This document shows, piece after piece, positions 42,695 through 51,147 of a stretch of DNA of 64,000 nucleotides. Made by a program: the position numbers and the translations under genes. Within the stretch, counting starts at the first letter, position 1; each line of letters begins with the position of its first letter. The notes under the pieces were generated by a model that searched no databases, was not told where the DNA came from, and worked only from the letters and a program-made list of their open reading frames with translations. The stretch comes from Streptomyces brasiliensis (GTDB lineage Bacteria > Actinomycetota > Actinomycetes > Streptomycetales > Streptomycetaceae): positions 62,001 to 126,000 of the forward strand of contig NZ_BMQA01000020.1 of the NCBI RefSeq assembly GCF_014647875.1. The letters are read 5' to 3'.

Positions 42695-44914
42695 TCAGCC
42701 CGCGTCCCGGTTTCGGTCACGCTCCGCAATCGCCGTGACGATGTGGGCGCGCTCGAAGCCGGTCCGGTTGACGGTCTTGCCGTTGATCCGCCGGGCCACC
42801 TGGCCCGTGGTCACGCCGTACGGCTTGAGCGCGGTGGTGAGCTGCCGCGCCTTGTCCGCCGGGGCCATCTCGCCCCACGGCCCGTACTTCTCCGGCCGCA
42901 GCTCGGCGAGCCGGTCGACGGTGACGTCGTTCCACGGCTTGGCCTCATCCGCCGGGACGACGGCGAGGATGTCCTCAAGCAGCGGATCGACCGCCTCGCG
43001 CCGCTCCGGCGTCTCGCCTGCGGCGATGCCGCGCAGCGTGCCCGCGTCGATGCGCGCCTTGCGGGCGCGCTCGCAGATGGCATCCGCGGCCGGGTTGTCG
43101 AGGTAGTAGCCGCGCACGATCTGCGGGTCGTCGGCGGCGCCCACCAGGTAACCGATGCCCTTGTCGGACTTGGTGAACGACGTGGCACGGATGCCGTTGC
43201 GGTACATCGACGTGCCCAGGATCATGTCGTTCTCGATCTGGCCCATGACCCGCAGGCAGAACCGCGTGCCCACGTTCGCGCTGATGGCGGGCGGGAGCGA
43301 GTCCTTGTCCGGGCGCTGCGTGGCCAGCAGCAGGATCACCCCGAGCGCCCGGCCGCGCTTGATGATGGCCGTGCACAGCGCCCCAGCTTCCTTGCCGTAC
43401 TTGTCGTGGCTGAACAGCTCCTGGCACTCGTCAATCGCGAGAATGAGCGGGTGCAGGCCCAGGGAGCGGTTCGCGGCCAGGGACGGGATGACCTTGTTCT
43501 CCGGGCACTTGTCCTTGGGCAGGGAGCTGATGACCTTGGCCCGGCGCTCCAAGTCCTTGTAGACGTAGCGGATCGAATCCAGCGTGGCCGCGCACGTGTC
43601 GTCGTCCGGGCCAGAGCCGTAGTCGGCCGCCACCTTCTTCAGCGGGTCCAGGTCGCCGGTGCCCTTCAACTCCCAGATCAGCAGCTCAGCCGTCACGTCC
43701 AGCGCCGCGGCGAGCAGCGGCGTACGCAGGCTGAACGTCTTGCCCATGCCGGGCATGGCGCCGATCAGGACGTTGTCGTACATCAGCGTCAGGTCGACGT
43801 TCCGGCCGCGCTGGTCGGTGCCGAACGGCAGCGGCTTGAACAGCGACGCCGCACCCGACTTCGCGAGCGGCCACGGCGGGGCGGGGACCTTGTTCAGGGC
43901 ACGGTCGCCGACCCACAGCATCATGCGGCCGGCGTGTTCGTCGGCGACCGGCTCGGGCCACACGCACCCCAGCGGGCGACGCAGGCCGGAGGCGAGCTTT
44001 TCGCGCCGGTCGAGGATGTCCGGCACGGTCACGCCGTACGGCAGGTCCACATCCGCGCGCCAGCCGGGGCCGTCGCGGGTGATCGGGGCGGGGAACTTGA
44101 TGCCCTCCCCGCCCTTGGCGAGCGCCTTGTTGATCTCGGCAATGCCGAGCGCCCCCAGCGCCCGTTCGACGATGCCGGAGGTGAGCCGCTCGACTTCGGT
44201 CGTGACGACCGCGCGGGAGATGACGGGCTTGTCGGACGGCGCCCCCAGGAAACCGAACCCGGCCGTCAGCAGCGCCAGCGTCAGCACTTCCAGCCAGGTG
44301 GGGGCGAGCACGAACAGCACCAGGGCGAGCGGCAGGCCGACGACCAGGGCGAGCAGCATGAGGATGCTGCGCAGCTTGACGCGGTTGTCGCGCTGCCGGG
44401 ACAGCTTCAGGTACTCCTCGACGTTCTCGCGCCGCGCGGCGACCTGCCGCAGCGGCTCGCCCTCGGTGTCGGCGACCCAGCGCATCGCGCCGCCGATGAA
44501 CTTCGCGGCCCCGGAAGGGGCCTGGAAGGCGAGCCGCAGCGAGTACCAGGGCAGGCGCACGGCGTGGAAGGTGGTGGTGTGCCAGGCGTAGCCACCGAGC
44601 CAGCCGAGCGCGGTGACAAACTCCGGCTTGGACTTCGCCCACGCCGGGATCACCTCGCGCCGCTGCCCCGACCGGAGTCGGTCCATCAGGCCCGGACCGG
44701 CCGGGGCCGGACCGTCGACCATCACGGTCGACCGGCCGTCGGGGTCGTCGTCGACCGAGTCGGCCGACTCGGTCGGCTGCGAGTCGGGGACGGAGTCGGC
44801 CGACTCGCCGCGTGCCGATCGGGCCTTGTTGAGGTCGACTACTTCGGCGCCGGAGTCGGCGGCCATCTCGGCTTCGAGTCGGTGGAACAGTTCGTTGTCG
44901 TCGGGGTGGTTCAC
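42695..44914 (-). CDS. FtsK/SpoIIIE-type DNA translocase for conjugal transfer (TraB/TraSA), element 1
   Basis: 739 aa from the GTG at 44914 (GAAGGAA 7 nt upstream). An acidic N-terminus with repeated ESADS peptides is followed by two membrane helices near 195-240 (SILMLLALVVGLPLALVLFVLAP, LTLALLTAGFGFLG). The FtsK motor has Walker A in IGAMPGMGKTFSLR, Walker B in PLILAIDECQELF, and ATQRPDKDSLPPAISANV. The C-terminal winged helix (VTVDRLAELRPEKYGPW, TALKPYGVTTGQVARRING) should read the clt site. It pumps double-stranded DNA between hyphae as a hexamer. It is the only transfer motor in the element, as is normal for actinomycetes. Confidence 0.95.
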   Translation of the reverse strand: MNHPDDNELFHRLEAEMAADSGAEVVDLNKARSARGESADSVPDSQPTESADSVDDDPDGRSTVMVDGPAPAGPGLMDRLRSGQRREVIPAWAKSKPEFVTALGWLGGYAWHTTTFHAVRLPWYSLRLAFQAPSGAAKFIGGAMRWVADTEGEPLRQVAARRENVEEYLKLSRQRDNRVKLRSILMLLALVVGLPLALVLFVLAPTWLEVLTLALLTAGFGFLGAPSDKPVISRAVVTTEVERLTSGIVERALGALGIAEINKALAKGGEGIKFPAPITRDGPGWRADVDLPYGVTVPDILDRREKLASGLRRPLGCVWPEPVADEHAGRMMLWVGDRALNKVPAPPWPLAKSGAASLFKPLPFGTDQRGRNVDLTLMYDNVLIGAMPGMGKTFSLRTPLLAAALDVTAELLIWELKGTGDLDPLKKVAADYGSGPDDDTCAATLDSIRYVYKDLERRAKVISSLPKDKCPENKVIPSLAANRSLGLHPLILAIDECQELFSHDKYGKEAGALCTAIIKRGRALGVILLLATQRPDKDSLPPAISANVGTRFCLRVMGQIENDMILGTSMYRNGIRATSFTKSDKGIGYLVGAADDPQIVRGYYLDNPAADAICERARKARIDAGTLRGIAAGETPERREAVDPLLEDILAVVPADEAKPWNDVTVDRLAELRPEKYGPWGEMAPADKARQLTTALKPYGVTTGQVARRINGKTVNRTGFERAHIVTAIAERDRNRDAG
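44756..44806. repeat. palindromic repeats in the 5' part of traB, element 1
   Basis: GAGTCGGCCGACTC, a 14-bp perfect palindrome, at 44757-44770 and 44793-44806, coding for ESADS peptides. Element 2 has GTCGGCCGAC at 62385-62394 and 62457-62466 in the same part of traB. Confidence 0.7.
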
Positions 44915-44987
44915 TGAGATTCCTTCTCTCGGGGAGGGGTGACGGGGCCCGGCCGCTGTCTTGGCGGGCAAGGCCGGGCCCTGTCGG

Positions 44988-45323
44988 CTACAGGTCGAAC
45001 AGGCCGCACTGATCCGTAGAAGCCGCGGGCAGCCGCTTGCGGGCGAGCCGGGCGGCGGCGCCGTGGCAGTCGGAGCACCACGCGCGCAGCTCACTCGCCG
45101 TCAGGCGGGCGGCGGTGACGTCGGTGGCGAGCGGGTCGGCGGGTGCGGCCATCAGCCGTACCCGGCGCCCGTGCTTGCTGGTGTAGTGGTCGTGCTCGTG
45201 CGGGCACCGGCCGCCGCCCTTGGCGTGCGGGTTGCCGCACTCGCCCTCGCACTGGCAGCGGAACCCGGCTGCCTCCATCACGGCGGTGAACACGGCGGCG
45301 CCGACGATGGGCTGTGACTTCAC
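44988..45323 (-). CDS. Cys/His-rich small protein (HNH-like zinc fold), element 1
   Basis: 111 aa from the GTG at 45323, overlapping the GGDEF gene stop. Metal-ligand-like residues: CQCEGECGNPHAKGGGRCPHEHDHY and a second pair in WCSDCHGAAARLARKR. The layout, two Cys pairs around a His-rich centre and then R-L, recalls HNH/RRQRL-type zinc proteins, but a catalytic HNH is not clear. Element 2 has a different zinc-binding-type protein (62657-63040) in the same place, between GGDEF and traB. A DNA-linked transfer function is inferred from position. Confidence 0.7.
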   Translation of the reverse strand: MKSQPIVGAAVFTAVMEAAGFRCQCEGECGNPHAKGGGRCPHEHDHYTSKHGRRVRLMAAPADPLATDVTAARLTASELRAWCSDCHGAAARLARKRLPAASTDQCGLFDL

Positions 45324-45970
45324 GCCGCCACCCCCACCACGGGCACATCGGTGCGGGCGCCGGTTCGGCCGGCACGGCGACCGGTGACCGTAGCGAACAG
45401 CCAGCCCAGCCCGGCGCGAACGGTTCCGGCACGTGCCTGCTTGGCCGCGTACATCGCCTCATCCGCCCTGCGCAGCAGGCCGGACAGGTCGTCGCCGGGG
45501 AAGTCCGCGGCGCGCACCCAGCCCAGCGAGACCGTGGTGCGCACGTCCGGGTTCTGGCCGTCGACCGGCCGGGCGAGGACGCCGTGCAGCACGGCGAGCA
45601 GGTCCCCGGCGGTGCCGTGGTCGTCGATGAGGACGGCAGCGAACTCATCGCCCCCGAGCCGCCCGGCAACGCCGGACCGGCCGACGTGGTGGGCGAGGCG
45701 GTCCGCGGTCGCCTTCAACAGCGCGTCCCCGGCCGCGTGCCCGTGGGTGTCGTTGATGTGCTTGAACTTGTCGACGTCGGCCAGCACCACGACCGCGCGC
45801 GGGTCCTTGAGCAGGGCCGTGGCGCGGCGGGTGAAGCCGTCGCGGGTGCGTAACCCGGTGAGCGGGTCTCGCCGGGCGGTGTTGAGGCAGCCTCGCAGCC
45901 ACCACACGTGAACCGCCCAACCCGCGGCGAGCGGCAGTGCGGACAGCAGGACCGTGGCCAGGGTGTTCAC
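45320..45970 (-). CDS. membrane-anchored GGDEF protein (diguanylate cyclase type), element 1
   Basis: 216 aa from the ATG at 45970. One N-terminal membrane helix (TLATVLLSALPLAAGWAVHVWW) leads to a GGDEF domain: RDPLTGLRTRDGF, metal/substrate motif LADVDKFKHINDTHGHAAGD, active-site RLGGDEFAAVL, and DEAMYAAKQARAG near the end. All residues needed to make c-di-GMP look present. The RxxD inhibitory site before GGDEF is absent (RSGV). There is no EAL domain. A short tail ends VPVVGVAA. The start overlaps the DUF2637 stop. In Streptomyces c-di-GMP keeps cells in vegetative growth through BldD, so this could tie transfer to development. Confidence 0.92.
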   Translation of the reverse strand: MNTLATVLLSALPLAAGWAVHVWWLRGCLNTARRDPLTGLRTRDGFTRRATALLKDPRAVVVLADVDKFKHINDTHGHAAGDALLKATADRLAHHVGRSGVAGRLGGDEFAAVLIDDHGTAGDLLAVLHGVLARPVDGQNPDVRTTVSLGWVRAADFPGDDLSGLLRRADEAMYAAKQARAGTVRAGLGWLFATVTGRRAGRTGARTDVPVVGVAA

Positions 45971-46983
45971 GCTGCCACCCCCTCGGCGCCGTCGCCGGAC
46001 GCGGTGGCGTCGGGCGCGTCCACGGGGCGCAGAGCGCGCCCGTCGGCTCGCTCGGCGAGCAGGGCGTCACGCACCTGCCGGGCGGGGCCGGAGCCGCAGT
46101 GCAGTTCCTTGCGCAGCGCCTCGGCGTTGATCTGGCCGTCCTTCCAGTCCGCCGTGATCGTGCGCGCCTCGGCGAGCAGTTCGGCCGTCGTGCGCTGCGC
46201 CGTCTTGCCCTTGCCCGTCGTCGGCCGCTTGCGCGGCGGCTTCGGCGCCTCGCTCTTCGGCTTCTCGGGTGCCTGCTCCGGCCTCGGCTCCGGGTTGACC
46301 GGTTCGCCGTCGGCGGGGGCCAGCTCGCCCGTGCGCAGCAGCACGCGCTCACGCCGCGGCGTCTTCCAACGCCACTTCCAGCCGTACCGCTCGTGCAGGT
46401 CGGCACGGGCCAACAGCCGCTCACGCTCGCAGGCGAGCGCCAGGCGGTAGGAGGTGACCTCCCACAGCGTCATGCGCCGCCACAGTGCGAACGTGGACAG
46501 CGGGGCCAACAGCCAGCGAGAGAACCGGATCTTTTCCATGCGGCGTCCGGTGGCGGCGCCGATGCGGACGGCGTAGATGTGCGCGCCGATCTCGGAGAAC
46601 ACCACCCACAGCAGCGGCATCGTGCCGTGCGCGACCTTGGCCCACACGTCGTGTCCGGCGGCGATGTTGAGTCCGCAGGTGATCAGGGTGAGCACCCAGG
46701 GGACGAACCGCACCCAGGCAAGGGCCATGTCCATCCGGATCAGCAGCAGGTTGGCCACGGTGAACACCGGAATGGCCACGTCGATGCCGACCGGCAGCAT
46801 CCACGGCTCACCGAACCCCCAACGGGCGGCAGCGGCTGACACGGCATCGAACGAAGAGATGAGACCGAGCGCGCCGACTCCAGCGGCGGCGAGCGCGCCG
46901 ATTCCAGCAAGGCCCATCTCCGGCCTGGTCAGCGGCGGTACCGCCGGACGTTCGGCGGTCTGTGTCGTCTCGGTGGCGGTCAT
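45967..46983 (-). CDS. DUF2637 membrane protein with HTH-like tail (SpdA/transfer region), element 1
   Basis: 338 aa from the ATG at 46983, overlapping the previous stop. Four membrane helices fill about residues 20-145 (LAGIGALAAAGVGALGLISS, LPVGIDVAIPVFTVANLLL, FVPWVLTLITCGLNIAAG, LLWVVFSEIGAHIYAV), the DUF2637 pattern. They are followed by a basic cytoplasmic segment, a Pro/Glu/Lys linker and a C-terminal helical region (TTAELLAEARTITADWKDGQINAEALRKEL, then GPARQVRDALL). The tail looks like a DNA-binding fold. It is common in actinobacterial conjugative elements; its role is probably linking DNA to the membrane apparatus. Element 2 has the homologue at 63687. Confidence 0.85.
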   Translation of the reverse strand: MTATETTQTAERPAVPPLTRPEMGLAGIGALAAAGVGALGLISSFDAVSAAAARWGFGEPWMLPVGIDVAIPVFTVANLLLIRMDMALAWVRFVPWVLTLITCGLNIAAGHDVWAKVAHGTMPLLWVVFSEIGAHIYAVRIGAATGRRMEKIRFSRWLLAPLSTFALWRRMTLWEVTSYRLALACERERLLARADLHERYGWKWRWKTPRRERVLLRTGELAPADGEPVNPEPRPEQAPEKPKSEAPKPPRKRPTTGKGKTAQRTTAELLAEARTITADWKDGQINAEALRKELHCGSGPARQVRDALLAERADGRALRPVDAPDATASGDGAEGVAA

Positions 46984-47306
46984 GCCGCACCCCCGTTCAG
47001 CGGCCGGATCTGGGCCGCGGCCATCAGTTCCACCTGCACCGGGTGCGGGTGGTACTCCGGGGTGGTGCTCTCGCACCACTCCCACTCGGCGTCCTCGGCT
47101 AGCGCGAAGCCGAGCGAGGCGAGCGCCGCCGCGCGCTCTTCGACCGTCGGGGCCTGCGGCGACGTGGGCCACGTGAAGGTGGGCCAGTCACTGACCAGGC
47201 CGGTCATCACGATGAAGAGCTGCCAGCACGGGCCGGCGGTCCGCTCCGGAACCGTCGTGCCGCAGCAGCGCACGGTGATCTGAGCCCGCAGTACCTGCCT
47301 GCTCAT
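46980..47306 (-). CDS. hypothetical protein, element 1
   Basis: 108 aa from the ATG at 47306, overlapping the next upstream gene's stop by 4 nt. The start SRQVLRAQITVRCCG and the centre WQLFIVMTGLVSDWPTFTW and TVEERAAALASLGFALAEDAEW suggest a small beta/alpha domain common on Streptomyces plasmids and AICEs (possibly DUF6303, from memory). Function unknown. It is co-transcribed with the transfer genes. Confidence 0.7.
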   Translation of the reverse strand: MSRQVLRAQITVRCCGTTVPERTAGPCWQLFIVMTGLVSDWPTFTWPTSPQAPTVEERAAALASLGFALAEDAEWEWCESTTPEYHPHPVQVELMAAAQIRPLNGGAA

Positions 47307-47497
47307 CGCGCACCGCCGTTCCGGCGCCCGTTGCGCACCCATCCGGCGAACTGCATGGCGAACCCGACGGCGGCGATGCCCATCAGCTGCCGGTCCCCGG
47401 TCACCAGAGCGGCGATGGAACCGGTGAGCGCGATAGCCACGCCCGGGAGGACCAGGACCAGGGCGAAGCCCTTCGGGGTCGGGGTCTGGGAGGTCAT
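47303..47497 (-). CDS. 64-residue membrane protein, element 1
   Basis: From the ATG at 47497, overlapping the upstream stop (ATGA). Two hydrophobic helices (FALVLVLPGVAIALTGSIAAL, LMGIAAVGFAMQFAGWV) and a basic tail RNGRRNGGAR. Function unknown; part of the coupled operon. Confidence 0.7.
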   Translation of the reverse strand: MTSQTPTPKGFALVLVLPGVAIALTGSIAALVTGDRQLMGIAAVGFAMQFAGWVRNGRRNGGAR

Positions 47498-47787
47498 GCC
47501 GCCGCTCCCTTCCGGGACGGCCGACGGCGCCCGGCCGGGCGGGCCAGCGGGACGACGTTGAACAGCTCCGGGGCGTGTGCCTCGATCACCTCGGCGGCGA
47601 TGCGGGCCACGTCGTCCGGGAGCTCCGGGTTGTCGGCGAGGATGTCGCGCGCCGCGTCCAGCCGGGCCGCGCGCTCTTCGCTGGTCTCGCCCTCCTCCCC
47701 GAGCCACAGCTCAACCGGGGTGCCCAGGGCCAGTTCGATGAAGTCCTTGACGGAGACGGCCTGATGACCGCCGATGTACGTGCGCAT
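47494..47787 (-). CDS. first gene of the transfer operon, hypothetical, element 1
   Basis: 97 aa from the ATG at 47787 (AGGAGCG upstream). An acidic, soluble protein (MRTYIGGHQAVSVKDFIEL, LGEEGETSEERAARLDAAR) with a basic tail (RPAGRRRPSRKGAAA). No recognised domain. It opens the operon that runs to int; everything after it is linked by 4-nt overlaps down to the Cys-rich gene. Confidence 0.7.
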   Translation of the reverse strand: MRTYIGGHQAVSVKDFIELALGTPVELWLGEEGETSEERAARLDAARDILADNPELPDDVARIAAEVIEAHAPELFNVVPLARPAGRRRPSRKGAAA

Positions 47788-48416
47788 GCAGCGCTCCTGA
47801 ATCCGAAGGGACAGGGAGATGCCGAGCGGTCGTGGCCTGGTGGTGAGAGGCGACCACTCGGGATGTGCAGCCCCAAGCCGCATCGGCGGGAGGGGCAGCG
47901 CCCCGGAGGCAGATTCGATCTGCCGCCATCACGGCTATCCGGGGCCGCAGCGCCAGAGCGCTGCGAGAGGTTGGGTTGCGCTGTACCTCACGCGGGACGG
48001 AGCCCGCGTGGCCGCCTACTTGGCCGAGGAGAGGCGGCGTGATCCCCATTCAGTTGTCAAGGAACGAACGCTTCCGACGAGCGCGGTAGCCCCCTGGAAG
48101 GGACTCCCGTAGCCGCAAAGCCACAGGACCCGCCGGACGTACATCGGTGCTGCATACCCCTGATGCATGGTGTGTATTACCTACCACTCAAGCTGTCAGA
48201 TCGATCCCGGGTCGTCAAGCGCTCTGGCTTTTTCGATCTCGGAACCGCCTGCCTTCGCGGCGATGACTCAACTGTCGTCAAGTGGAGGGAACTTCGGGAG
48301 CGTGCACTTGGGGGTGCACTCGTGCACTCCGACGTGCAAACCCCCTGCCCCCCCGGACTGACCTGCGTAGAGTGACGTTGAGTCAAGCTGGGACTTCGGC
48401 CGCTCATGGGGGTTCG
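47788..48416. promoter_or_regulatory. 629-bp divergent control region of element 1
   Basis: No supported gene. It separates the leftward transfer/replication operon from the rightward HTH regulator. GTGCACT occurs at 48302-48308, 48314-48320 and 48322-48328, with a variant GTGCAAA at 48334-48340; the cluster ends 76 bp before the regulator start. The middle part (48040-48260) is less GC-rich. The repeats are the best operator candidate; promoters could not be placed. Confidence 0.6.
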
Positions 48417-49799
48417 ATGGCAGACCGGAACGCCAGGCTGGCCGCGCTGATGGTTGAAGGCGACTTCTCGAACAAGTCGCTGGCCCGTGCGGTAGTCGTC
48501 GCCGGTACGCGCGCAGGTCAGGACGTCACCTGTGATCACACCTACGTCAGTCGGTGGCTCAAGGGGACCATCCCGCGAGGCGACATGCCGCGCTTCATCG
48601 CAGACGCCATCGGGCGCAAATTGGGACGTCAACTCACGATCGACGACATCGGGATGGGTGACGCGGCGGTCTCAGCCATTCAGCCCAACCTCGGTCTCGA
48701 CTTCGCGGACCATCCCGAGACGGCGACCACCACCGTGGCCGACCTCTGGCGCGCCGACCTTGCCGACGCTGAGCCGCTGGTTCGCGCGCTGCCGGACTCC
48801 GCAGCTTGGAACGAGGCTTCCGTGAGGTGGCTCGTATCCCCGCCCGACGGTGAACTCACACGGTCCGGAAACCGGTCCGTCGGCGCCGTAGACGTGGAGA
48901 TGATTCGCTCGACCGCCGATGCGTTCAGCATGCTTGACGGCAAGTTCGGTGGTGGCCACGCCCGGCGGGCGCTGATTCAGTACCTGCACACCGACGTTCG
49001 GCCCATGCTCGATGGCAAGTACTCCGACGCCGTCGGGAGGGAGCTCCACTCAGCGGTGGCCGAAGCGCTCTTGCTCGCGGGGTGGATGTCGTACGACAGC
49101 GGCTTGCATGGCATCGCGCAGCGGTACTTCATCCAAGCTCTTCGCATGACGCAGGCGGCCGGTGACCGGCTACTCGGCGGCAGCATCCTTTCCGCGATGA
49201 GCCATCAGGCCACGTTCGTAGGCCGGTACCGAGAAGCCGCGACCTTGGCCCGTGCCGCATTCACGGGCCCGGCCGGCAGCCTTACGCCGACGCTGGCCGC
49301 ACAGTTCCGCGCGATGGAAGCGCGGGCGCTGGCACGCCTGGGAGACGAACGCGGGTGTGACTTCGCGCTGTCCGAGGCAGAACGACAGCTGAGCCGACGC
49401 ACGGCCGACAGCGATCCGGCGTACATCGCGTACTTCGATGAGGTGGAGTTGGCAGCCGAGTTCGGGCATTGCTTCCGCGACTTGGGGCGCTCCGTGCAGG
49501 CGACGGAGCGGGGCGCGGGCTCCATCTTTGGGGACGGCCTGAACAACCGGAGCGACTTCTTCGCGACCATGGTGCAGGCAGAGTCATACCTCGGTCAGGG
49601 GGAGATCGGCCGTGGCTTCGAAATCGCGCTCAATGCGCTGCAACTCGGCGAGGGGCTGAAGTCTGCACGCTGCGTGCAGTATGTCCGAGAGTTCCAAGGC
49701 CGCATCACAGACGGCGTGAAACGAGCCGCGGAGTTCCGGGTATTCGCGGAACAGGCCCGCGGCTTCCGCCTCTGGCTACAGGTCGACGAACAGTCCTAG
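48417..49799 (+). CDS. HTH regulator with TPR-like repeats, element 1
   Basis: 460 aa from the ATG at 48417 (GGGGG upstream). An N-terminal HTH-like region (ARLAALMVEGDFSNKSLARAV, HTYVSRWLKGTIPRGDMPRFIADAI) resembles XRE-type domains. The remaining 320 residues are all-helical with TPR-like pairs (YSDAVGRELHSAVAEALLLAGWMSYD, GLHGIAQRYFIQALRMTQAAGDRLL, MEARALARLGDERGCDFALSEAER). Such XRE-TPR proteins are common actinobacterial regulators that respond to peptides or small ligands. Being divergent from the transfer operon, it is the likely master switch for excision and transfer, a role played by Pra in pSAM2. It is convergent with the kinase-like gene (4-nt overlap). Confidence 0.85.
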   Translation: MADRNARLAALMVEGDFSNKSLARAVVVAGTRAGQDVTCDHTYVSRWLKGTIPRGDMPRFIADAIGRKLGRQLTIDDIGMGDAAVSAIQPNLGLDFADHPETATTTVADLWRADLADAEPLVRALPDSAAWNEASVRWLVSPPDGELTRSGNRSVGAVDVEMIRSTADAFSMLDGKFGGGHARRALIQYLHTDVRPMLDGKYSDAVGRELHSAVAEALLLAGWMSYDSGLHGIAQRYFIQALRMTQAAGDRLLGGSILSAMSHQATFVGRYREAATLARAAFTGPAGSLTPTLAAQFRAMEARALARLGDERGCDFALSEAERQLSRRTADSDPAYIAYFDEVELAAEFGHCFRDLGRSVQATERGAGSIFGDGLNNRSDFFATMVQAESYLGQGEIGRGFEIALNALQLGEGLKSARCVQYVREFQGRITDGVKRAAEFRVFAEQARGFRLWLQVDEQS

Positions 49800-50698
49800 A
49801 ACGGGGCCCAGTCGCGGCGCGAGCCACCCGAGCGCAGCGTCTCGACACGCTTCTCAACTTCCTCGGCAGCGCGCGGATTCGTGCCAGCGTTCTGGGAAAG
49901 CCAGGTGACCATCAGTAGTTCGCGCACGCTGCGGAGAACGGCGTACCCGGACCATTTCCGGACGTCGAAGCCGTAGCCGTCCACGAAGTCGGCGTATTCC
50001 GCCTCTGTATGCCACCCGAAGCTGTCGTAGTACATAGCCGTCTGCATAAGGTCCCACTCACGCGGACCGATCGCAAAGCCGTCCAGGTCGATAACCTTCG
50101 GGTGCCCCGAAGCGTCACGCAGGACGTTGCCGACGTTGAAATCTCCATGCAGGTGACCAGTCGGCAGGGGGAACGTTAGCCGGTCGTACTCCATTGCCAA
50201 CTCATCTGCCAGAGAGGCGAGATAAGCGCGAGTGTCCGACGGGATCACGGCGCGCTGCAACCGCTGATTCACCTTGTCGAAGGGCCGGAGCGCAGGAAGC
50301 GAAAGACTCGGCGGCTCCAATTCGTGGAGCCGCCGAAGCAATTCGCCCATCTCTCGCGTACTCGCATACGTGTCACCGTCGGCCAACCCCTCCCAGAAGG
50401 TCACCGGATGGCCCTCGATGACGACGGGTTGTTCGGCTTCCGTGACAAGCCGGGCAGCCGGGTATCCCTCGGCTGCGAGCCACTGAGCTACGGCTACTTC
50501 TCGGCGGACGGACGGCAGTCGGTCAGGGCTCCGACCGACGCGCGAAATGATCCGGCCGCCATCGATGCGAAAGACAGCGTGGTCGCCAAACCGCTGCATC
50601 TCGATACCGTCCGGATCCACGTGGGCGACGTCGCACGCCTTCCGCAAGATGTTCTCGGCCGACGCTGCGTCGAATTCAGTGCGCTCGCCCGTCGTCAT
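49796..50698 (-). CDS. aminoglycoside-phosphotransferase-family (APH) kinase-like protein, element 1 cargo
   Basis: 300 aa from the ATG at 50698, which overlaps the GntR stop. The kinase-like fold has GDHAVFRIDGGRIISRVGR as the nucleotide-loop region, the catalytic loop HLHGDFNVGNVLRD (HxDxxxxN type) and the metal-binding IDLDGFAIGPREWDL. These are the marks of the APH/choline kinase family. Many members phosphorylate small molecules, some give aminoglycoside or macrolide resistance; the substrate cannot be told here. It is co-transcribed with a GntR-type regulator. Confidence 0.87.
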   Translation of the reverse strand: MTTGERTEFDAASAENILRKACDVAHVDPDGIEMQRFGDHAVFRIDGGRIISRVGRSPDRLPSVRREVAVAQWLAAEGYPAARLVTEAEQPVVIEGHPVTFWEGLADGDTYASTREMGELLRRLHELEPPSLSLPALRPFDKVNQRLQRAVIPSDTRAYLASLADELAMEYDRLTFPLPTGHLHGDFNVGNVLRDASGHPKVIDLDGFAIGPREWDLMQTAMYYDSFGWHTEAEYADFVDGYGFDVRKWSGYAVLRSVRELLMVTWLSQNAGTNPRAAEEVEKRVETLRSGGSRRDWAPF

Positions 50699-51147
50699 AC
50701 CTTGCGGTCCCCCTGCCCGATGGGAAGCGCGCGGACTTCCCTGCCGCGCGTCGCTCCTTTGCCGATGAGCCCTTGTCCTTCCATCTGCGCAATGGCAGAC
50801 CGGATCGCCGTCCGCGAAGCCTCGAACCGCTCGCACAGTTCCTTCTCGGTGGGGAAGGGATCCCCGACCTTGACTCCGTCGGTCCGCAAGAGATCCGTCA
50901 CCTTCTCGACGAGCGGGCGCCGGTCGCCCGTCCCCACCACGTACCAGCCAGCCCCCTGTACGGACTCGATCACGCCCTTGCTCTTCAGGTCGCCCAACGC
51001 ACGCTCGATGGTGCTGCGGCTCACGCCGTAGATCTCCATCAGCTTCGCTTGAGACGGCAGCTTCTCAGGGATCTTGCCCTTCTCGATCTTCTGACGTAGA
51101 GAATCCGAGACCTCTAGGTACGTGTCTCGCGGACTGGCCGGCGGCAC
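50695..51147 (-). CDS. GntR-type regulator made of two winged-helix domains, element 1
   Basis: 150 aa from the GTG at 51147 (GGGAGG upstream). First winged helix at about 8-70 (YLEVSDSLRQKIEKGKI, LPSQAKLMEIYGVSRSTIERAL, YVV). A second follows at about 75-140 (PLVEKVTDLLRTDGVKVG, FPTEKELCERFEASRTAIRSAI). There is no C-terminal effector domain. Full GntR proteins have one such domain plus about 150 residues for ligand binding, so this is two DNA-reading heads on one chain. It probably represses its own operon with the kinase-like gene. Confidence 0.85.
   Translation of the reverse strand: MPPASPRDTYLEVSDSLRQKIEKGKIPEKLPSQAKLMEIYGVSRSTIERALGDLKSKGVIESVQGAGWYVVGTGDRRPLVEKVTDLLRTDGVKVGDPFPTEKELCERFEASRTAIRSAIAQMEGQGLIGKGATRGREVRALPIGQGDRKV

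Noticed and set aside
42743..44917. 724-codon + strand frame over traB of element 1
   Set aside because: Antisense shadow of traB.
44988..45323. HNH endonuclease call for the Cys-rich protein
   Set aside because: Zinc ligands are visible, but no convincing catalytic H-N-H; kept as Cys/His-rich protein only.
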